From Begonia masoniana (lineage: Eukaryota > Streptophyta > Magnoliopsida > Cucurbitales > Begoniaceae), in the NCBI GenBank assembly GCA_022432975.1, contig CM039509.1:39479709-39543708 (forward strand): a stretch of DNA of 64,000 nt, given 5' to 3'. A program made the translations under genes and the position numbers. Positions 22,075 through 33,799 of this stretch are shown here, in pieces (positions within the stretch are counted from its first letter, which is position 1; every line of letters starts with the position of its first letter). The notes below the pieces were generated by a model that searched no databases, was not told the origin of the DNA, and was given only the letters and a program-made list of their open reading frames with translations.

Positions 22075-22639
22075 TGTAACGACCCCAGAGGGATCACCAC
22101 GTAATTCATGACTTTCTTAATCACATTTAATTTCATTTAGACTTGTTTATACATCTCTTCTGTTTTGGTTAAGTTATACCTCTTCATGTATATTATTATT
22201 TTTGAAAACATAACTTAGCTCAAGATATCACACGCGGTTCATTAGGCATCGCTCGGCAGAGGAGTACATTATACATCTGCCGGCGGGTAGGGTAAAATGC
22301 TCCATCCGATAAAAGACTTTAGCTCTTGAGCTGCACCTACCGATGGAGAAATAAACTTGCATCTGCCGATCATACCCCAACAGATTTCTATACTTAATTA
22401 CTTACTCCTGCCGGTCGCTAATCGACAAGCATGGAGTTCACATCTTCCGGTAGAGAAAGATTTCATCATCCGATTCGTTACGTGAAACTCGCGTGACTCA
22501 ATTATCACCGCCTAATAGAGGACATCTTCCGGTGAGCACGAGCTTAACACGTGACCCTTTAAAACTTCACTAGATAGGAGATATCATCCGATGGGCACGT
22601 GCATCGCTCGTGGTTCATTTAACCTCGTTCAGCATCAGC

Positions 22640-23060
22640 AATACACTACACATACCGGTCACTAGACGACAAAATAACATCTTCATCATCCGGTGACTTT
22701 AATACACTACACATACCGGTCTCTAAACGACAATTTAACACTCTCATCATCCGATAGCTTAAACGCACTACATCTACCGATCACTAGGTGACAAAATAGC
22801 ACTCTCATCATCCGATAGCTTAAACGCACTACATCTACCGATCACTAGATGACAAAATAGCACTCTCATCATCCGATAGCTTAAACGCACTACATCTACC
22901 GATCACTAGACGACAAAATAACACTCTCATCATCCGATAGCTTAAACGCACTACATCTACCGATCACTAGATGACAAAATAACACTCTCATCATCCTATA
23001 GCTTAAACGTACTACATCTACCGGTCACTAGATGACAAAATAGCACTCTCATCATCCGAT
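22640..23060 (-). repeat. Array B in gypsy B LTR, 61-bp unit, about 7 copies
   Basis: The unit reads CACTCTCATCATCCGATAGC then TTAAACGCACTACATCTACC and GATCACTAGATGACAAAATAG. On the minus strand this is TTTGTCATCTAGTGATCGG plus CGGATGATG, the same two modules as in gypsy A with different spacing. Confidence 0.9.
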
Positions 23061-24113
23061 AGACATAACCTTCACTGACTTCAAACTTCAATGACATAAC
23101 ATTCATACTAATGAAAATCAGTAACTCACCCAGAATTCATATAGCGGAAGACTTAAGCAAACAGACCAACCAATGCTCCTTAAAATAATTTCCAGGTTCA
23201 GTGGTCAACAGACATCTTTAAAAGAAGACTCAACGTTATAAAATAGACTCATCCTACTTAAACTATCATATTCATTATCATAATTAAAATCATAAAAACA
23301 TTAACCAGGGGTCTCATTTGCCATCCAGCCACAGATTTGCTCCATGAACACCTTCCAGCAACCGAGCTTAGACATCCTCATTAACTTTGAGATCCTCACC
23401 TAAAAACTCGTTAAGGTTTAAACTATAAGCCTAATGCTTAGTAAGGAATGCAATACTAATAAGCATGCATGAATGCTCATTTTGAGAAACGAATGCTCAT
23501 TTTGAGAAACAAATGCTCATGAATCTTTTCTTATTCATATTCATACTCAAAGTTTTCATTCTTGTTCATCATTCATATTCATTGTTCATAATCATCATTC
23601 ATATACATCATTCATGTTCATCGTACATATTCATTGTTCATAATCATCATTCATATACATCATTCATGTTCATCGTTCATATTCTTCGTTCACGTTGTGT
23701 GGATTAAGGGAGGATTTGTGCCGGTAAAGGTGGTTTGACAGTGAGAGTGCACATAGTTCCCTTGAGGGTCGTATCATGGTCCTTCTTTTGGACAGTGACA
23801 TACGCCAAACCAACCCCAACCCTCGCTTAATTCACGTTGCATAAGTTTTATATTCTTATATTGTTCATGCGAAAACATGCTCTTAAAACATTTTCATATG
23901 CATAAAACATTCATGATGCATGAACATGAAAATTCCTAAATCATCAAGCTACAGAACAGAGCACCATTCGACATGAAACCTTACCATTGAGCTAATCATC
24001 AGCATAAACATTAGACAGTAACATAAGGAAAACTTCTAATCATCGTATGAGTTTCTACCTAGCATCCTTTGATGTAGGGTCCTAATGACCGAGAAACCTA
24101 CACATTCACTTAC

Positions 24114-24160
24114 CTGGTCTCCTTAGCAATTTGAGCTCATTTCTCTTCAAACTTCTTCAC
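24114..24160 (-). other. Putative LTR micro-exon (47 nt) of gypsy B
   Basis: Minus strand: TGTTTTAG, then 47 nt ending ACCAG|GTAAGT (24113-24108). After 17 nt the hairpin GGTC-ATTAG-GACC (24090-24078) is followed by CTACA. Confidence 0.55.
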
Positions 24161-24810
24161 CTAAAACATTTACATTGCAGTAGTTAAAACAAAATCCTAT
24201 TAGTTCTAATCACAAGTCATCCTAGGATCTAATAGCTATAGTCACTCTCGAATCCTTAGTATAGTTCTCTGTGCAGTTTGAAATCCAAAACCCAATACAG
24301 ACAGATTCGATTAGCGATAACTCAGGGTTGGTTGTTTAATGTCCAAAATCGATTCGGAATGACATTACCACTTTCAGATTTTAAAATACTCTTAATAATA
24401 CTCGGCCATTTAAGAATCCAGAACTTCAACACATAGCTGAAAACAGAGCTTAATGACTAAAAGATAGCTACATTGCCAAACTCGTACCTCGAGCACAAAG
24501 TAGCCGAGAAGCAGCAAGGAAACCGATCGTCGAAAGAGGGATTTCCAGCTAACAGAGAGCAAGAGCTCAGGAGGGGAAATCGTCGAGAGTAAGAGATGAC
24601 GGCTACAGTGGTTTAAATGAGGTTTGAATCCTTTCCATTTTCTTTAAATACTGGCCTCAATCCTCCATTATTACAACTTTGCCACTCAACCTAGTTTAAA
24701 TCCATATGTAATAATTAAGCTTGGCACAAAACTCTAAACCGTGAAGATTGAATATTTATGACCGTTAATACAGTTAGGAAGTCACCTGGTTGAAGTTGTC
24801 GGGTGTTACA

Positions 24811-24823
24811 TCCACCCCACCTT
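24811..24823 (-). other. Polypurine tract of gypsy B
   Basis: Minus strand AAGGTGGGGTGGA directly before the LTR. Confidence 0.8.
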
Positions 24824-24851
24824 AAACAAAATTTTCGTCCCCGAAAATTGA

Positions 24852-26975
24852 TCAAGTGAAGAGTTCTGGATATTTGTCCATCATGTTTTGCTGTCTTTCC
24901 CATGTGGCTTCCTCGATACCATGATTCATCCATAAAACTTTCACCAGTGGAATCTCTTTATTCCTCAGAATCTTAACTGCAGAATCCAATATCTGCACCG
25001 GCTTTTCTTCATACACCAGTGTCAGTTCTAACTCAATATCTGTTGGCTGAATAACTTGCGTCGGATCTCGTATGCATTTCCTTAACATTGACACGTGAAA
25101 GACATTGTGAACCCTTTCCAATGATGGAGGCAATTGCAACCTATAAGCTGTACAGCCAACCCTTTCTAAGACAGGGAATGGTCCAATAAATCGTGGGCTT
25201 AACTTTCCTTTCTTACCAAATCTTAAGACTCCTTTAAATAGTGAAACCCTCAGGAAAACTTCATCATCAACAGAAAACTCAAGGTCTCTTCTCCTTTGGT
25301 CTGCATAACTCTTCTGTCGGCTCTGTGCTATTATCATTCTTTTCTTAATAGTGGCAATCTTGTCTGACATCTGTTGAAAGATCTCAAGACCTAGGAGTTT
25401 TGCTTCACCGACCTCATCCCAGTACAAAGGTGACCTGCACTTTCTGCCATAAAGTGCTTCATAAGGTGCCATACCTATGGTGGACTGGTAATTATTGTTG
25501 TAAGAGAATTCAACCAAGGGCAGGTATCGACTCCACGACGTCTGGAACTCAAGCACACGTGCCCTCAACATATCCTCAAGTATTTGAATTGTCCGTTTAG
25601 ATTGTCCATCGGTTTGTGGGTGGAAGGCAGTGCTGAAAGATAACTTTGATCCTAATGTGCTTTGCAAACTTTGCCAAAATCTTGAGGTGAACCTAGGATC
25701 ACGATCGGATACAATAGATAAAGAAATTCCATGCAATCTGATGATTTCTTGGACATACAGATCAGCAAGCTGGTCCATTGTGAAAGTCATTCTTACAGGT
25801 ATAAAGTGTGCCGATTTTGTCATTCTATCAACCACGACCTAAATACTATCATGTCCTTTAGTTGTCTTTGGCAAACCTACAACAAAATCCTTGGCAATGT
25901 TTTCCCACTTCCATTCAGGGATTGGTAGGGGTTGAAGGGTACCTCCTGGGCGTTGGTGTTCTGCTTTAACCTGTTGGCATACCAAACATGACTCCACATA
26001 CATAGCAACATCCCTCTTCATATTTGGCCACCAATAATGCAACCTTAAATCCCGATACATTTTGGTGCTACCAGGATGCACGGAAAAGAAAGAAGAATGA
26101 GCTTCAGCCAAGATCAACTCACACAACTCCTTATCATTCGGAATGTACCATCGGTTCTTAAATTTCAAAATACCATCATTAGAGAGACTGAACTCCGAGG
26201 AGGCGTCCTTTAATTTACTCATCATGCTACTATTCTCCTTCGAATCCTTTCGTTGTGCCTCTTTGATCCTGTCCAAAATAGTTGGTCGGATAGATAAACC
26301 AGCCAGTAAAAATGACAGCTTGGGAACTATTTCCAATTCGAACCTCTGAACTTCCTTCCTCAAAGGTATAGACATGGTTGATAACGCGGGTTGCATTGTC
26401 CTTGACATTCTGCTTAAAGCATCGGCTACAGCATTAGCCTTGCCTGGATGATACTTAATTTCGAAGTCATAGTCTTTAACAAATTCTAACCAACGTCTCT
26501 GTCTCATGTTTAATTACTTTTGAGTAAAGAGGTACTTCAGGCTTTTATGGTTGGAAAATACCTCACACTGTTGTCCATACAGATAATGTCTCCAAATCTT
26601 TAATGCAAACACAACTGCGGTTAATTCCAAATCGTGACTGGGGTAGTTCTGTTCATAATTCTTTAGCTGCCTAGAGGCATACGCTATAACCTTGCCTTCT
26701 TGCATCAAAACAAACCCTAGACCAACTTTGGATGCCCTCAACAATAAATACTAAACTTTCCTCCTTCAGTTGGGAGAGCCAAAAGTGGGACTATCGTTAA
26801 CTTCTGCTTGAGTGTCTGGAAGCCATCTTCATAAGCTTCGGTCCAAGAGTACTTGGTGTCATTCTTTGTCAAACTAGTTAAAGGCTTAGCTATCATAGAA
26901 AATCCTTTAATAAACTTCCTATAATAGCCTGCCAAACCAAGAAAACTACGGACTTCACTGACATTCCTCGGCTGT
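24852..26975 (-). pseudogene. Gypsy B pol: RT end, RNase H, integrase, chromodomain-like tail
   Basis: Reading leftward: the connection after RT ([20 protein letters not shown], 26965-26900), RNase H ([35 protein letters not shown]), the integrase zinc finger (HPGSTKMYRDLRLHYWWPNMK; CLVCQQVKAEHQ), core (SDRDPRFTSRFW; HPQTDGQSKRTIQ), GPY/F-type module (LSPRFIGPFPV) and chromodomain-like end (EEKPVQILDSAV...IEEATWERQQ). Defects are a frame change near 26740, a stop replacing Glu near 26510, and TAG at 25841-25839 in place of Trp after GHDSI. The integrase part is otherwise open for 327 codons. It is homologous to gypsy A integrase throughout. Confidence 0.92.
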
Positions 26976-27428
26976 TGTAGCACCCGGTTCCATTGAACCA
27001 AAATTGAATTTATTACTTATGATGTACTTTTATAGAAGGGTTAGGAGAGTTATTGATTAGGTTAATAAATGATCAGGCGAGGGCATTATGGTAATTAAAA
27101 TTTTTACACAGTGGATAACGTATTTAAGGAAAAGTCCAGTGTGAGTAGCCGCCACTGTTTCATCTCTTTTTACCTCTCAGCTCGACAGATTTCCCCTAGG
27201 CGATTCCCCTCCAACCAAGGTGAGTTTTGATTCGATTACTTGCTGTTTTTAGTGTCTAGATAACTGGTGGATGGCTATGTGTGCATTTTGGAAGTACAGA
27301 GAGTGAGGGATTAGATTTGGGGTTTAGCGATGAATCGGGAATGGCGAGGAACAGAACCCCCAGAACTAGCCCCTTTAGATTTCCTAATGTTTAGAATGAA
27401 GTTTAGTAATGATGTGCTTATGTTTTAG

Positions 27429-27479
27429 GTGAGCCAGCTCTTGGAATACCCTACCACCAGGAACTCTCGGCGAAGCCAG
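27429..27479 (+). other. Putative LTR micro-exon (51 nt) of gypsy C
   Basis: TGTTTTAG, 51 nt, then GCCAG|GTAAGT (27480-27485). Fourteen nt later GCC-UUCG-GGC (27500-27509) forms a C(UUCG)G tetraloop hairpin, then CTACA. Confidence 0.55.
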
Positions 27480-28319
27480 GTAAGTGAAGTATTGTGTGTG
27501 CCTTCGGGCCTACATCACAAAACAGTAGGTTTATGCATGTTTGAGTATTTTCTGTATGTTATGCACCATGTTTTTGAAAGAATACGAAAATGAACTTTCA
27601 TGCATCATTATGGAAAGGCAAGTACAGATTGAAATGCATTGGCGGTTAAGGGAACTAATCCACCCCTTAACTGATGAAGAGGATTTATAACATTGGGAGA
27701 GCTGATCCCACTCCCAAGGGAACTGAGGGATCAGAACAGCTATTAAGGGACTTCATCTACCCCTTAACTGATGAAGAGGATGTAGAACATTGGGAGAATT
27801 GATCCCACTCCCAAGGGAATCAAGGGATCTGATCAGTAAACAAACGATGTGCAACTGAGATGAGAAAGTAGAAACTGCATATTCAGGATTCATGTTTCAG
27901 CATATCATTTCATTATTTCTTTACTTACTTAGCATTAGGCTAATAGATGAGTTTTGTGATGTAGGTGTTGAGGATACTGCAGGTGAATTCCCTGAGTTTG
28001 CTGAGGAATAGATGGGGTTGGAGGAGCACTTCTCTGTCTCGAACTGGTATACTAATGAGGCAGATTAACTGATGTCGATTGGTGTGAAAGTTTAGTTGAC
28101 AGTGTTTCGATTTAATTTTGTTGAGTTTTCATGACAGTAGTGATTTCTGATAATAGTGTTCTGTTGGGATTTAATGTTGGCACTCACTGGATTTTTAGTA
28201 AATATAATGGTTTGAAATGTTTTTGAATGGTCTCAGTGAAGTGAGTAAATTCTTTTATGTAGTTAGAGTTGTGTTTGTATACCAAGGAGTAGATGAAATG
28301 TGGTTCTGTTCTCTATCGT

Positions 28320-28700
28320 TAGATGAAGTCTATCGGCAGAGGTTGAGTTGTTATTCTGTTGTCTATCGGAAGATGTCTTCAGTGGAAGCCATCGGAAGAT
28401 ATACGTAGAGAGTTTGTCGTTTAGTGATCGGCGTATGCAGTTTACTCAATCGGAAGGTGTAGGTTTAAGTCTATCGGATGATGTCTCAGTAAACTCATCG
28501 GCATATGCGTGCTGACGTCATCGGTAGATGTAGGAGGACTTTTGTCGTTTAGTCACCGGTGGATGTAGAACAAAGTCGATCGGATGAAGGAAATCATCTG
28601 GCTGACGTCAATCGGAAGATGTAGTGTGTATTTTGTCGTTTAGTCACCGGTAGATGCAGACTACTGAGAGATGTCCTTTGTTTTTCATTTGGCTGATGTC
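28320..28700 (+). repeat. CGG(A/T)(A/G)GATG motif region, gypsy C LTR
   Basis: About twelve dispersed copies of CGGAAGATG, CGGATGATG, CGGTGGATG or CGGTAGATG occur, several preceded by TTTGTCGTTTAGTCACC. There is no regular period here, which looks like an unexpanded or old form of array B. Confidence 0.8.
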
Positions 28701-29029
28701 ATCGGCAGAAGCCTTCTATTTTCTGTTACTGCTTCTTCCGTTGACTTTATTAATTGGCAGATCCGTTTGACCTCTGTGACATCTCAAGTATTTCAATTTA
28801 AACTTCTATTTCCTATTGGCCGATTACTTCTTAATATTTCCAACGATTATTTTAACATTGTTTTTATGACTTTGTCTAATTCTATTTTTGCTTAAACGAT
28901 TTCCGCTGCAAGTTTTTTTAAAAAAAATACAGTTGAAATTTTTAGTCATGTACGGGCTTTTGAGTAACGAGTCGGGTTCAAAAGATTACTCATCAGTGCC
29001 AATCGTCGCATGGAAGTACTCCAACAACT

Positions 29030-29089
29030 GTAAGTGTTTATGTTAGCCCCAGTAATTAGATATTTATGAACATAGTTAACCTTGTACAG
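29030..29089 (+). other. Putative gag leader intron (60 nt) of gypsy C
   Basis: CAACAACT|GTAAGT at 29030 and CTTGTACAG at 29081-29089, just before the gag ATG at 29102. The flanking exon-like sequence matches gypsy A. Confidence 0.45.
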
Positions 29090-29101
29090 GAAGTCAGTTT
29101 A

Positions 29102-30022
29102 ATGGCCAGACGCCCAGGAAGACCTAGGATACCGAGGGAAATGCCAAACTTGAGGAGTGAGGAGGAACCTAGTGTTATTAGACAACTAATAGATTTGGTA
29201 CGTCAGCAAACAGACTTAGTGCGCCAGCAGTCCGATCAGTTGGGGGTGTTGCTGAACCGAGAGGTACAAGGGAGTGCCAACTCAGGTTCTAGCAATGAGC
29301 ATTCAGGAGACCAATTCCGAAGGCTTCAGCCGCCCACATTTGATGGAAAGTCATCCAATCCGATTGTCGCTGAGGAGTGGCTTAGGAAAATTGAGAGTAT
29401 GTTCAGGTGTGCCAATGTTGGTGAAGGAGACAAAGTCATGTTGGCCACGTTCCATTTTGCTGGTGATGCTCAACTTTGGTGGGAGACAATCGAGACCACC
29501 ACCGATGTCTCAGCGATGTCTTGCTCGCAGTTCAAGGACATCTTCTATGAGAAATATTTTAATAGCACAGTCTATGCAGCAAAGAAGGTGGAGTTTTTGA
29601 ACCTGAAGCAGACAGGGTCTGTGGCAGAATATGTTAGACAATTTGAGTCTCTGTCCAGGTTCGCTGGACACCTTGTTCACCGAAATGAAGATAAGGTGTT
29701 TCAATTCATGAATGGACTGAAACCAGAAATGTATAGAGGGGTCAAGTTTTCGGGTTATAAAGGTTTGCCCTTCAGTGATGTTGTGTCCACAGCATTGGAG
29801 GTGGAAGAAGCTGAATTGAAATGTGCCGGACTAAAGGAAACCCCGAGAAAGTTTGTTCAACCACCACCGCAGAGAGGAGTGAAGAGGTCCAATGAAGGCC
29901 AGCACAGCCGGATAGGAAAGAAAGTACTAGATACCAAGACGTTTCCTCAGTGCCCAAAGTGTTTGAAGAATCATCCGGGCGAGTGTAGATTTGGGACAAG
30001 TAAGTGTTTTTTATCTAGGTAA
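29102..30022 (+). pseudogene. Gypsy C gag, truncated in the nucleocapsid
   Basis: The start at 29102 (MARRPGRPRIPRE) is preferred because it follows the acceptor-like site; an earlier in-frame Met lies inside the putative intron. The protein has an N-terminal heptad-like QQ-rich stretch, the retrotransposon gag core (LQPPTFDGK; AEEWLRKIESMF; ATFHFAGDAQLWW; FKDIFYEKYF; LKQTGSVAEYVRQFESLSRF) and the first Cys motif CPKCLKNHPGEC. It should continue into a second Cys motif, but after SKCF (near 30010) the sequence changes to unrelated DNA and stops at 30022. Gag builds the cytoplasmic particle. About 300 residues are otherwise intact. Confidence 0.88.
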
Positions 30023-30129
30023 CACTTATTGTCTAACATTATCATTTCTTTCTCTTCTCATTTCTAATTTATGAATTTTTTTTACACTCTTCATAAAAAA
30101 TTAGTGACCGATACATGCAATGCACATAC
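30023..30129. other. Unassigned AT-rich DNA left of gypsy D
   Basis: No gene is seen. The last five bases, CATAC (30125-30129), are the target duplication of gypsy D, so this piece was joined to 37063 onward before the insertion. Confidence 0.5.
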
Positions 30130-30392
30130 TGTAACGACCCCAAAACTGTACCCATTTACTCGTATAAATTTTTTTTTTTTTTTTTTACACTTTATACTTA
30201 TATCTTTAGCTTATTACTTTAAACAAAACTTTACTAGGAAATTGAACCGAAATTGAAATCGGAATGGAAGTCGGAATTAAAATCCAATCTTTCAATCATT
30301 TAAAACAAAACATTTAAAAACATTTAATGAAAACATTTAAAAACAGAACAGAAAAGAGGGGAGGGCATAATCGGCATTTGCCGAGAAAAGAG

Positions 30393-30580
30393 AGCAGCGA
30401 TCAGTCGCTGCTTAACGCAGCGACTGAGCGCTGCAGTTGCTGCGGCAAGCAGCGCTCGATCGCTGCATTGCTGCAGCGATCGCGCGCTGCAGTTGCTGCA
30501 GCATGCAGCGCTCGATCGCTGCATTGCTGCAACGATCGGGTGCTGCATTGCTGCAGCGCCTGATCGCTGCACTGCAGCCA
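30393..30580. repeat. GC-rich self-complementary array, left LTR of D
   Basis: Repeated GCAGCGATCG, GCGCTGCAGTTGCTGC and CGATCGCTGCATTGCTGCAG units contain many PstI-like CTGCAG and GCGATCGC palindromes. The stretch can fold into multi-stem hairpins on either strand. It is about 21 bases shorter than in the right LTR. Confidence 0.9.
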
Positions 30581-30592
30581 TCATCCAACTAC

Positions 30593-30668
30593 GGCTCTCT
30601 GGAATTTCCAGAGAGCCAACACTCCAAAACTTCAAACTTTAATCTCTCTGGAATCCGATTCCAGAGAG
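30593..30668. repeat. Two adjacent 12-bp perfect palindromes
   Basis: GGCTCTCTGGAA (30593-30604) pairs with 30606-30617 across a single base. CTCTCTGGAATC (30644-30655) pairs with 30657-30668 across a single base. The other LTR repeats both (35550-35574 and 35601-35625), and a related 11-bp version is in the solo LTR at 40282-40308. Confidence 0.9.
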
Positions 30669-31112
30669 CAACTCTGTCACAATTCTCTACCGATTTCTCT
30701 TTTCATTACACCATATTCTCATCAATTACACCATATTCTCATCAATTACCATAAACACTTGTAATCTAAACTCGATCGACTTGCAACGGACTTTGCGAAA
30801 TCCAACTGCGTGGATAGCTCTAAAAACCGAGCCTATCCGTAACAACCTAAAAACATTTCAAAACATTTTCTGTAACATTCGAATAAAAGACTTAACAAAA
30901 CGTTTTTAAATACGATTACCAAAACATTTGAAACGTCAAAAGTAAACCTATCAACTACCAGACCAAGCATCCTAATATGTTCTATACAAATTAACATCAG
31001 CCCAAACATCACAAAAATCCCAAAATACTTCCCCCACGGGTCAAAACGCGCCTCGACGCTACATCGAAGTACGGTGTAGGCCAATCGGCCAGAGAAGATC
31101 ACGAGAACTTAC

Positions 31113-31157
31113 CTCGCGTCCGTTGCAGCTCAATCTCTGTCCACGAGCGTTGTTTGT
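31113..31157 (-). other. Putative LTR micro-exon (45 nt), left LTR of D
   Basis: Minus strand: GCCTCAG, 45 nt ending GACGCGAG|GTAAGT (31112-31107), 16 nt, hairpin GGCC-GATT-GGCC (31090-31079), then TACA. Confidence 0.55.
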
Positions 31158-32100
31158 CTGAGGCAAAATACAACGATCATCAATATCACGTGTTTAAACT
31201 TCTAATCGTCCGAATTCAACAAAACCTTAACTAAGGAAACTTCCTAAAGCTCTAGTCCAATTCTTTGAGCTATTTATTCGAGCAATTTACGCTCGGCACC
31301 TCAATTCACAATTTACGGATTTTTCTCTAAAAACCCGAAAATTCCTAATTTCTAACTTTTTTCACAATTTAACTTAACTTCGTCCGAAAACGTCCAATAT
31401 ATCCTTTATATCCTTAAACACGCTAAATCTATTAATTACGAACCCTAAATCGCATTTCTAATACGAACCCTAACGAAACCCTAATTATTCAAGCTTCGTA
31501 GAAATCGAGATAAAAGCTCTAAGATTGTAGGTTCATACCTAGAATGTCAATTGGAGGAGGAAACGTGAAGAACCGGAGGAAGAACGGAGAAAAACGGAGA
31601 TCGGAGATGTTGGATCGCCGTGGCAAACAGAGAGAACGCTCTCTGGAACTTCAAACTGCCGAGGAGAAATGAGGAGAAATGAGGTTTAAGTTATTTTTTA
31701 TAATATTGACTTGGCAAATTACCGTTTTGCCCTTAGCACTTAATTTCTATTTGTTTCGTCCTTCGTTTCGTTATTCGGCTAAAGATTCGGGTTCTCCAAA
31801 TTTCCTTATTTCACCAATATGTCCAACTTATTATTTGGGATTTAATAAAACTGTCCGTTCGCGATTTGGACCTCGTTTGCTATTTTTTCTAAAACGTCCT
31901 TTACATTCCAATAGAGATAATTACCCAGAATATAGCGTTTAACCTCCGAAAATTCTCATAATTTCCTTAAAATCCATAATAATAATTAGGATCATAATGG
32001 TGCTCTCTTTTCGTGAAACGGGCTTGATTTGACATATTTACAAAAATACCATTATATATTAAGATAATAATAATAATATCCAGAAAAGCTGGATATTACA

Positions 32101-32113
32101 TTCCACCCACTTT
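32101..32113 (-). other. Polypurine tract of gypsy D
   Basis: Minus strand AAAGTGGGTGGAA directly before the left LTR, after TTTGAGGACAAAATTTT. Confidence 0.75.
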
Positions 32114-33799
32114 ATTTAAAATTTTGTCCTCAAAATTTAACTTAGCTTATATAGCCTTTGATGTTAATGTCTCATATCACGCAGCCTTACGCTTCAATTA
32201 TCTTTTGTACTTACGGTCACTCTTCGTGGTTCTCAACCAAAACTGTCCGCTGTACTCTCCAATATCGGCCTTAAACTTGTACTCTCTACCTTCAATCTGA
32301 TAGTACACTTCCTTACTAAAGTACTGAGCTTAGTTGAGTTCTTAAATTTCCAATCGATTTACCTAAACTTCTCTATAACTTCGTTGGCTTCGTCTGTAGT
32401 CGAGATTCACGTCGACCCAAACTTCTATATGCGCCCGGGTAACGATTCCTCGTAATTGTATCACCCAAAGGATTTACTGGTCACCTAACTTCTTGGGTAA
32501 CCCATTGACTTTTGGAGACTATTTCGGTGCGGTTTCATAATTAAGTCCTCATTGTTATACCCTGCAACTATACGATTATAATACTACCTTGTCTGTGTGA
32601 GTCAAACTAGGAGTTACAGTCGCTATTTACTTAAAATTCTATCTCTAACAAAATTCGAACTTCCTTTTATTAACTCTGATCCCGTCATCCCTAGGGTCAA
32701 TCTCTACTATCCTAATCCAACACGTCGACTACACCTTCCAACCTTAGCCCTAAATTCGAAATCTCTACTCTCAATTGGATTGTACATATCCTCACTCACA
32801 CATTAAGTCTTACTAAATCTCCTAAATCACATACTTTCCTGGACAACTCACCAATCCCGTCAGTTATTTCAGGGCGGATTTTACAACTAAGCTTACACTG
32901 TTATACCACTCGAACTATGTCACCAGAGTTTTCCTTATAAACATCGCTTCCATTCTAAGTTTTGTCCTTAAATTCTACCACTATATTCTTAATCAAAGTT
33001 CTCACACTGTTTACATTACACTCCTTTGTTTATCTTAAACTCTATTTGCTCTAAGCATGGTCAAATCTCTAAATCTCCCCATTGATGCGCTCTAAACTAG
33101 TCACTCTAACTTAAACCATTTATGCGTTACTTGGCCTTGACTCGCCAAACACGAGCCAATCTCTAGAAATTTGCTAACTTAGCCTCATTTCTAAGCTCAC
33201 TTAGATAGTTTCGGTGAAAATTTTCACCTTCTTTATTCTATAAACTGCAAATTTCACAATTTGCTGACTTTTTAAACGACAATCTAAGTTTCTATCCTAA
33301 CTTCTCATTTAATCCAACGATCTACTTCACCTGTCTCTAACTTCCTCAAGGTTATTTCGAGTTCACCGACTAATCTACTATCGTTCGCTCCTTCTACTCT
33401 TTCGTTTATTTAAACACACTCCATATATTACAACAATCTAGGGTATCCCTTTATAGGTTTACTCCTAAACTTTCGTCCTTCTCGACTAGTCGTATTCTAA
33501 TACTCCAAAAGGTTGTCAAGTAGGCACAATCCCTACCTACTTAAAATCCATATCTCATATAGCATATTCCTCTAATTATTACTAAACCCTAGGTGCTCAA
33601 ACTCCGTTGATTAAATCAAACTAATCCTACTAATGTATAACTATACTTCTATATGGCGTTTTCTTGCTATATGTGTGTCCTATTATCTTCTCCTCGAGGT
33701 TCGCTTAGTAATTCCTCCCTACTCACCTATTACTCTCTTCTTTACTAATTTCAGATCTAAATATTTTATCTATCAAATACATATCATTGTACAAGTAAT
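32114..33799 (-). other. ORF-less filler in gypsy D where pol should be
   Basis: 1.7 kb, purine-rich on the element's sense strand, with no RT, RNase H or integrase motif seen. It may be eroded pol or a replacement sequence carried by the non-autonomous lineage. The intact gag beside it favours the second reading. Confidence 0.55.

Larger units (their letters stand above)
22075..24810 (-). repeat. Gypsy B 3' LTR (2736 bp)
   Basis: Minus-strand order: promoter-like TTTAAATAC near 24645, donor CTCGAG|GTACGA near 24485, micro-exon 24160-24114, hairpin 24090-24078, a contracted TTCATATTCATCATTC array (23520-23695), the block TTAGCATTAGGC-like near 23430, the 61-bp array B (22640-23060), and two CACGTG sites (22548-22553, 22596-22601). 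The last bases keep the GGGGTCGTTACA end. Confidence 0.9.
22075..26975 (-). mobile_element. Gypsy element B, 3' LTR and partial pol, minus
   Basis: The 3' LTR (22075-24810) begins TGTAACGACC in plus orientation and ends GTGTTACA next to a polypurine tract. The internal part carries integrase, RNase H and the end of reverse transcriptase, reading leftward, and is cut at 26975 by the insertion of gypsy C. gag, most of RT and the other LTR are not in the window. The LTR family is the same as or close to gypsy A (it shares the block with GTGCCGGTAAAGG near 23720 and the same array types). It was inserted in the hAT-1 gene; the 5-mer before it is TGAAA, whose partner was not found. Confidence 0.88.
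26976..28975 (+). repeat. Gypsy C LTR, 3' terminus deleted
   Basis: Order: promoter-like ACGTATTTAAGG near 27117, donor CCAAG|GTGAGT (27220), micro-exon 27429-27479, UUCG hairpin, two ~105-bp repeats beginning TTAAGGGA (27650-27835), the block TTAGCATTAGGCTAATAG near 27930, acceptor GATGTAG at 27964, and a CGGAAGATG/CGGTGGATG motif region (28320-28700). The expected GGCGTTACA end and the primer site are missing. Confidence 0.85.
26976..30022 (+). mobile_element. Gypsy element C: LTR, leader and gag, truncated
   Basis: An LTR starting TGTAGCACCC at 26976 interrupts gypsy B pol. It runs to about 28975, where its last bases and the primer site are deleted, and is joined to a gag leader with an intron-like gap. 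gag follows and breaks off at its second zinc knuckle near 30010. There is no pol and no 3' LTR in the window. The LTR resembles the gypsy F LTR at 50561 in order and in many blocks but is clearly diverged. Confidence 0.85.
30130..32100 (-). repeat. Gypsy D 3' LTR (left copy)
   Basis: Minus order: donor TTCTAG|GTATGA (31538), micro-exon 31157-31113, GGCC hairpin 31090-31079, palindromes 30657-30644 and 30617-30593, the GC-rich GCAGCGATCG array (30580-30393), a T/A run near 30170, and the end GGGGTCGTTACA. The strong GC array inside an otherwise AT-rich LTR is distinctive. Confidence 0.93.

Noticed and set aside
30593..30668. Heat-shock elements
   Set aside because: The palindromes have GAA and TTC words but with one-base rather than two-base spacing, so they do not fit the nGAAnnTTCn pattern.
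30324..30754. Ala/Cys/Arg-rich frames over the GC-rich array of gypsy D (also 35258-35711)
   Set aside because: They are open on several frames and both strands because of the palindromic repeat, and are not conserved across the length change between LTRs.
30833..31102. 89-codon minus-strand frame identical in both D LTRs (35790-36059)
   Set aside because: Identity follows from LTR identity. It spans the micro-exon hairpin and shows no protein family features.
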